Positions 21,626 to 26,138 of a stretch of DNA of 26,138 nt are shown piece after piece. Below the pieces are notes generated by a model that was not told where the DNA came from, made no database searches, and was given only the letters and a program-made list of their open reading frames with translations. The position numbers were made by a program, and so were the translations under genes. Within the stretch, counting starts at the first letter, position 1. Each line of letters starts with the position of its first letter. Source of the DNA: Basidiobolus meristosporus CBS 931.73 (lineage: Eukaryota; Basidiobolomycota; Basidiobolomycetes; Basidiobolales; Basidiobolaceae); assembly GCA_002104905.1 (NCBI GenBank), contig MCFE01000919.1, positions 1-26,138 of the forward strand. Reading direction: 5' to 3'.

Positions 21626-22535
21626 TGCTGAATTTATTCCAGGATGCAATTTATCATGTACTTGGTACAAATGAAAATCTGTCCTACCGCTGGCAACATA
21701 TTACCTAGAGATCAACCTGATAACAGCATGTATTAACAGTGGTATGATATTAGCATGAGAAAATGTCACCATTGCAGGGTGTCCCACTTGTTAGGAATCC
21801 ACCACCATTGGAGGAAAATATTGCTCACACTCCAGAAATGTTCCAAATAAAGAAGCTTATGCAGTCCAACAGATTGTGTGAAGCTATAAAGTGCTGTACC
21901 CAGTGTCAATCAATCACAAACATTTCCAATATATCTAATGGCAAACATTATAAACAACTAAGAAGCAAGTGCTACTCTGAACAAATGTATAATCATGCCT
22001 TTGCCTTGGCACTTGAGGGATTCTTATTAAATAAGTACTCTACCAGCAAACTCTCCTAACCACTGATTCTCATCAACCTTTATATGCGGCCAATCTCATA
22101 GTATCCAAGCAGATATCTAAGGGTAGCCTCACTGCAATATGAGTCTTCATTTTTTGTCCGACCATGATAATTACCTGTTTCCATTGCTGGATGAATTTTT
22201 TATGTTCTCTGGCATGATAATATCATATGGCCATCTTGTCAAAGTGGATATGATCATGTGCATTTGAGATACCCCAGCCATTGACAAGAAAGCTGGCTTT
22301 TCTGGGCAGAATGGATGGTATTGCTGTCAAATGTGTGAGATCATGGGTACTTACTCCATAACTCACACACATTTTCATTGCTCAAGCACCAGTACTAAGA
22401 ACATCATCTCCCCCCAGAGAGAACATACAGAAGTCAGCACACAATGTAAGCAAAGTTGGCAAGCTATAAGTCATTGGCTAGAATATGAATTCAATCAGAA
22501 ACCAGAGATACCCCTACAAAGAATACTTAGTCACA

Positions 22536-22690
22536 CGGATGGATCCAATCTAGATCAGCCATCAAAATCCCATCAGGAGACTGTGATAATACTAGCAGCT
22601 TGGAATTAATGACCCATTGCACAATCTTATGAGAGGATCATTATGGTGTTTGGCCAATTTTACAGTCAAATAAAGTTTAAAACATTATAG
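22536..22690 (-). pseudogene. Isolated tail fragment of a KDZ element
   Basis: Plus-strand sequence here (ggatccaatctagatcagcc ... gtcaaataaagtt) matches 11325-11465, the 3' tail of transposase copy A, in the same window orientation. Relative to copy B it is reversed, so it is a separate fragment joined to the broken end of B. Confidence 0.55.
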
Positions 22691-22952
22691 TACCTAGTGT
22701 TGTAAGAGTATTGGAGATATTGGAAGTAACTGGGAGAACAAGTAGATTACGCGGTTTTCACCTGATAATAGACTTGTTCTGTTGGAGAGTGCCACATAGC
22801 ACCAGCCTGTTTATAGTGCTAGATCAATCTGGCACTCTACGGCACTATCTGGCACTATAATTTCTACCATGATGCCGGTGGTATGATACAGTTACTGGTA
22901 ATTTTACTCAATCTTATTTATGTTGCCCAGAATAGTGCTTTACTTGCTTTAT
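22691..22952. repeat. Short spacer with GGCACT repeats and an inverted repeat
   Basis: AGAGTGCCA (22786-22794) and TGGCACTCT (22830-22838) are perfect inverted copies. GGCACT then recurs twice more at 10-11-base spacing (to 22856). Lying just downstream of the Harbinger transposase stop, this could be the element's terminal or subterminal repeat; the opposite end was not found, so that remains a guess. Confidence 0.4.
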
Positions 22953-23495
22953 TTACTCTTCATAATGCTCCAGACAGATTTCTCTCAGTGGATGTCTTCT
23001 TGTATGAGCATACTGTGCATTAATAAGTATCTTAACAATTTTACCTATTCTGCTGTTTTCTCCTATATATGACTATCCTCTGTATTTACCTGCCAATATG
23101 CTGAATCTCTTCAGATATCCAAATGTGTGCTCTACCCTCACTCTGAAATGATTAAATATCTCATTGTAGAGCTTCTGCTTCCTGCTAAGCACACCATTCC
23201 TTGGCTTCCTATAAGCTGTAATACATCCTAATCTGTGACAATCCTCTCCTGTATAGGCTAAGTCTGCCATACATTTCTCCCCTCTACTGAATTCAGGATG
23301 ATTCTCTACCCAGAGTGATTTGTCATGCCTACTTCCAGCAAATGGCCCACTAAGCTAGATGATGTTACCCTCAATGTCAGACAGTGCTTGAAACTTCACA
23401 CAGTGTGCCTTGTACTTGCCAGAATAAAAGTGCCTCTGCCCTCTAGAAGGTCTGTTAATCCTCACTGAGAAGGTATCCAAAATACTCCTTATATG

Positions 23496-23499
23496 GAAC
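23496..23499 (+). other. Target-site duplication GAAC, left copy
   Basis: GAAC flanks the element at 23496-23499 and 24806-24809. Only one copy is needed to restore the Harbinger reading frame. Confidence 0.85.
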
Positions 23500-23806
23500 T
23501 GTGGTAATGGGAAGTATTCCATTACTACAGTATCTCTAAACCAATATTGCACTCATTTCTTTATTTTGCTTTTTGCTATCACAACACACAAGTGAAAGAT
23601 CAAGAATTTCCAACTTTGAAGAACAAATGCTCCAGACCCTGACAAGCAATCCACCCAAGAATATTATGTCATACAGAACACGTAGTAGCCAACACATGTT
23701 TCAAATTACAGCTCATTTGAAGCAGTACTTAAGGAGTTATGACCAAAGGAGTCCAATTATTATATATACTATGCCTTATTGCTAGGATTACTAGGGTAAC
23801 TTTGAT

Positions 23807-23990
23807 CACGTGTAACTTTTAGACCAGCCAATCAAGTCACGTGATATTTTTACAGGTGCTGCGCCTATGTCCGATCTGTGCCACTGCAAAGTTTTAGCTT
23901 TGTATCATGTGTATTTGTTGCGCAATTGCCCAAAAACTTTGATCCTTCAAAATTTTCATATATATGACTTCCCCAGCTGAAAAATAAAAG
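23807..23990 (+). promoter_or_regulatory. LTR promoter module: two E-boxes, CCAAT box, TATA, AATAAA
   Basis: In order: CACGTG (23807-23812), CCAAT (23828-23832), CACGTG (23838-23843), a TATA-like ATATATAT (23958-23965) and AATAAA (23983-23988). The order and spacing fit a U3 promoter followed by an R-region polyadenylation signal. Right after it, AAAGAGAG and CTCTCTTT form a small hairpin. In copy 1 both E-boxes and the CCAAT box are mutated. Confidence 0.55.
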
Positions 23991-24175
23991 AGAGAGCCTC
24001 TCTTTCCAGAATCTCCACACTACAATTACAAGTTTAAAGGTTATAAGACTTCCCCTGCATCACTTGCACTGTTGAGTATTCTGACTTTGATTGGTACTGC
24101 ATCAGTAAAGAGACTACAAAGCTCACAAGAATCCAATATAAGTTCTACAAGAAACTACCACTTTTCTGTTGGAAA

Positions 24176-24485
24176 AGTCCCCTCTAAGAAACCCCTTTAC
24201 TATAAAAACACCCCTTTAGTCACCCCTTTAGTCTAAAGACCCCTTTAGAGACCCCTTTAAGAAACCCCTTTACTCTAAAGAAGCCCCTTTAGGCACCCCT
24301 TTACTCTAAAGAAGCCCCTTTAGGCACCCCTTTACTCTAAAGAAGCCCCTTTAGGCACCCCTTTAGTGTAAAGTCCACATTAAAGACCACTACAAGAAGC
24401 CCCTTTACTCTAAAGACACCCCTTTAGACACCCCTTTAAGTCTAAAGACCTCTTTAGAGACTTCTACAACCCAACCCTCTAGGTT
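24176..24485 (+). repeat. CCCCTTTA micro-hairpin array in LTR copy 2
   Basis: About 300 bp in which CCCCTTTA recurs every 10-20 bases, alternating with TCTAAAG. Neighbouring words form small stems such as CTTTA-CTC-TAAAG and CTTTA-GTC-TAAAG. Within it an exact 31-bp unit is repeated three times (24269-24299, 24300-24330, 24331-24361). The equivalent arrays lie at 20355-20590 (one such unit, 20429-20459) and, on the minus strand, 17365-17225. Confidence 0.85.
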
Positions 24486-24805
24486 AAAGGGGAGTTCAGA
24501 ATTTCCATATTAGGAAATATTTTCTCAGAAAGGAAAGTGACTTCCAATTAAGGAAAAGTTACTATAAAAGTAAATAAGCCCTTTAGTTGACAGAAGGTCA
24601 GAACACTGCTGTAGAAGTGATAAACACTGCCTACAGTATATTTTGAGCATAACATTGAGGAAATTAGTGAAAGTTATATCTTCTATTGGTATATCAAACT
24701 CCCAATAAACTATTTCAGTATTAGCCTACTGGAAGTTGTTGTATATTGTTGATTAGCCTCTATATTGTAGAACAAGCCCCAAACTAATCATAATACAACA
24801 CAACA

Positions 24806-24809
24806 GAAC
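24806..24809 (+). other. Target-site duplication GAAC, right copy
   Basis: Right partner of 23496-23499, inside the split Harbinger transposase. Confidence 0.85.
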
Positions 24810-25147
24810 ATGTTGCTGAGCACTCTGGGATATGCAAGTCTATTGGAGCTTCTGAACCTAGTATTCCAAGCTTGCTCCAAGTCATTCATACACTCTGCAA
24901 GGTGGTTCTCCATTGCTGTCAGCTGGGATTGAAAGCTTCTAGGACTTTTGTTGCCATGGATGGTGGGATGAAACCTTGTGGGGCAATAGTTCTTGTAATA
25001 GCAGAGAAGCTTAACAAGGGATCTCCTTGAGTAGATTGGGGTTGATGGTCCACAGTACTTGGAATAGATCTCCTCTAGTGTATCAAAAGGAAATCCAGTG
25101 GTAGTGATGGGATTGATGAGAAAAGACCATTCAGGTGAGTAATTCAT

Positions 25148-25409
25148 ATTAAGAATGGTGGATGATTGTATGGAGGTGGTTTGAATCAATTTGGCGCAAT
25201 CTGCATTATTTATCAGATTTTTAATGCATTATGATTAAATCTCCATCAATTACCATGTATCCCATCATTATGTTACAAATATCATCCGCAAACAATGCCT
25301 TGGTACTTTTATTGATGCTTTACTCATAAGTCTATAATCAAATAGGAAATCTGTGATAGATGTGACCTGATTGGTGTCAACGCAATCCGTGATGCATCAT
25401 GCATAATAC
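25148..25409. other. Spacer upstream of the Harbinger transposase, nothing recognised
   Basis: AT-rich with a few CpG. It should contain the transposase promoter and the element's right end, but no sequence matching the GGCACT repeats at 22.8 kb was found. Confidence 0.4.
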
Positions 25410-25736
25410 ATGGAAAATTCAACAATCACATCAGTTTTCATATATATTTCATATAAGACCAGGTTGATGCCAATATACTGCTTGTATAAGTATCCAAATT
25501 TGTTGCTATGGTCCCATACCAAGTCTCAACTCATCTTTAGTACAACCAGACAAAACCATCCCCAGCTCACAGCATGGTCCGACTGGAAAGCTGATGTCAG
25601 ATCCGTTGAGTTCTTGCCAAATGATTTTAGTATGCCAAGTGTATATGATGAGCCTTCATACAGATATTTGGGCACTATGATTAATCTAGCAGAACTAGAT
25701 ACACAGAGAGTCAACAAGATGGAAGAATTTGAGTAG
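25410..25736 (+). pseudogene. Possible LINE-type reverse transcriptase fragment
   Basis: The C-terminal half of this 108-codon frame has the pattern AWSDWKADVRSVEFLP, then SVYDEPSYRYLGTMIN. That resembles the segment of non-LTR reverse transcriptases in which a Trp-containing helix and a Lys/Ser-Glu strand precede a YLG motif. The upstream YADD-type catalytic block is not seen, and the frame ends in TAG. The assignment is tentative; the N-terminal half may be non-coding. Confidence 0.35.
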
Positions 25737-25812
25737 AAAGCTGTGGCATGAGTTCTACATCAAGATGCCAGCCGATGTATGTAAGAAGATATATAACAAG
25801 ACAAGTATTTGA

Positions 25813-26138
25813 ATCAAGAATGAGCTGAGAGTGAGGGGATTTGATGAAGAAGCCGTGCAGGAACATTTTGCGCGCAATTTGCACAGTACGGCTGGACGCA
25901 TCCGTTTGTGCCTCTACTTTGGAACCAAAGAGATCTTGAATGAGTTTTTGCCTCTAATGACTAATGTACTGCGTGATATATTAGTAGAGCTAAGTGGCTT
26001 CCAAGAGCAATATACACAGGACTCATCCAGGCAACAGCTCCAAAGTATCAGACAGAGGGTAAGTGAACACCTTGAGGAATCAGATGGTGAGCTTCAGGAG
26101 GAAGAATACAGACCACAAGCAACATTATCCATATTGCA
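25813..26138 (+). CDS. Unidentified open frame running off the right edge (partial)
   Basis: The frame is open for 108 codons from 25813 to the window end and, apart from a TGA at 25810-25812, continues upstream to about 25720 (LSRKLWHEFYIKMPADVC). It contains CpG, unlike the neighbouring transposons. The protein is charged and helical (FDEEAVQEHFARNLHS, GRIRLCLYFGTKEILNEF), with a Glu/Gln-rich end (EHLEESDGELQEEEY). No domain is recognised. It could be the downstream part of the LINE-like fragment after a frameshift, or the 5' or middle part of an ordinary gene with the TGA lying in an intron. Confidence 0.4.
   Translation, partial: MKNELRVRGFDEEAVQEHFARNLHSTAGRIRLCLYFGTKEILNEFLPLMTNVLRDILVELSGFQEQYTQDSSRQQLQSIRQRVSEHLEESDGELQEEEYRPQATLSIL

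Larger units (their letters stand above)
19301..22535 (+). pseudogene. KDZ/Tnp2-type DNA transposase, copy B (decayed, interrupted twice)
   Basis: Plus-strand relic of the same transposase as copy A. The start codon position is GTG (19301) where A has ATG. The zinc-finger region (KRPCGYC, HRKYY) follows but contains stops. At 19680 the LTR-like element interrupts it; transposase homology resumes at 20908 with sequence matching A in register. At about 21071-21625 a second, unrelated insertion interrupts it. Homology then continues: at 21763-22060 a block with NISNGKHYKQLR and FLLNKYSTSK, then at 22290-22530 SGQNGWYCCQMCEIMG and the LEYEFNQKPEIP block. It ends near 22535, so the late conserved region and C-terminus present in A are missing. 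It is not functional. Confidence 0.78.
23500..24805 (+). mobile_element. LTR-like element, copy 2 (1,306 bp, best-preserved copy)
   Basis: Full-length relative of 19680-20903, very similar by eye along its whole length and in the same orientation. It begins TGTGGTAATGG, ends ACAACACAACA and is flanked by GAAC. The 5'-terminal palindrome (23500-23529) is preserved. It is about 80 bp longer than copy 1, mainly because a 31-bp unit in the array is present three times instead of once. The short open frame at 23573-23785 is not convincingly shared with copy 1 and is not called a gene. The likely class is solo LTR of an unidentified retrotransposon: TG...CA ends, short target duplication, promoter then AATAAA, no coding capacity. 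Confidence 0.78.
22953..25147 (-). pseudogene. Harbinger/PIF-like transposase (DDE_Tnp_4), split by an LTR-like insertion
   Basis: Minus-strand coding pieces are 25147-24806 (114 codons) and 23495-22953 (181 codons including the stop). Between them lie the 1,306-bp element and one extra GAAC. Joined there, the frame is continuous and gives about 294 residues, short for a full Harbinger transposase. DDE nuclease features in order: ILDTFSVRINRPS (first Asp), QRHFYSGKYKAHCVKFQAL, GPFAGSRHDKSLW (second Asp), MADLAYTGED, RVRVEHTFGYLKRF (Glu) and the C-terminal HPLRE. Two in-frame TAG codons occur, at 23355-23357 and near 23070; the first sits where relatives have Trp, as expected from G-to-A change. 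ATG at 25147 is the first Met; the frame is open somewhat further upstream. Harbinger elements usually also carry a Myb-like gene; none was recognised. Confidence 0.85.

Noticed and set aside
23500-23529. Terminal hairpin as a Helitron end
   Set aside because: Helitrons carry the hairpin near the 3' end followed by CTRR and make no target duplication; here the hairpin is at the 5' end and 4-bp duplications are present.
23573-23785. 70-codon open frame in LTR-like copy 2 as a gene
   Set aside because: The frame is not convincingly kept in copy 1, has no recognisable domain and overlaps the promoter region.
24269-24361. CRISPR-like array of 31-bp repeats
   Set aside because: The three units are directly adjacent without spacers, and the context is a eukaryotic repeat element.
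24176-24485. CCCCTTTA tracts as telomeric or interstitial telomere repeats
   Set aside because: Units are irregular in length, alternate with TCTAAAG and lie inside a defined mobile element present in three copies; not a uniform telomere array.

Overview
The window looks like nuclear DNA of a filamentous or early-diverging fungus. One spliced, GC-rich gene sits in an island of ordinary composition (about 4.45-10.25 kb). On both sides lies AT-rich DNA that is nearly free of CpG and full of decayed transposons. Fungal origin is inferred from short introns (40-131 bp), TACTAA-type branch sites and the transposon families present; the species cannot be read from the sequence.

Left flank (1-4.4 kb): a fold-back inverted repeat (1-697), a broken Ty1/copia reverse transcriptase/RNase H relic (about 1.24-2.44 kb) and an LTR-like segment (2445-2853). 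Island: a seven-exon minus-strand gene (9367 to 5161) whose exon phases all agree, giving a 1,256-residue coiled-coil protein. It is the only intact gene seen.

Right flank (10.25-26.1 kb): two decayed KDZ/Tnp2-type DNA transposons lie in opposite orientation (A: 11.29-16.1 kb; B: 17.4-22.5 kb). In each, the transposase is divergently paired with the same second gene, a 'companion' of unknown function, across about 210-220 bp. The pair forms a large, imperfect inverted arrangement centred near 16.8 kb. A Harbinger/PIF-like (DDE_Tnp_4) transposase follows on the minus strand (25147 to 22953). The window ends in a LINE-like fragment and an unidentified open frame that runs off the edge.

The main discovery is a repeat family of 1.2-1.3 kb, best read as solo LTRs. 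It has TG...CA ends, a 30-bp palindrome at its 5' end, a CCAAT/E-box/TATA promoter and an internal array of CCCCTTTA micro-hairpins. One copy (19680-20903) interrupts KDZ copy B with the 4-bp target duplication GATG. A second (23500-24805) splits the Harbinger transposase with the duplication GAAC; conceptually removing it with one duplication rejoins the reading frame. A third, truncated copy (16898-17371, minus) lies at the broken end of companion B. Comparing copies shows nonsense changes of the C-to-T/G-to-A type, consistent with cytosine methylation decay or RIP-like mutation of repeats, while the gene island keeps its CpG.
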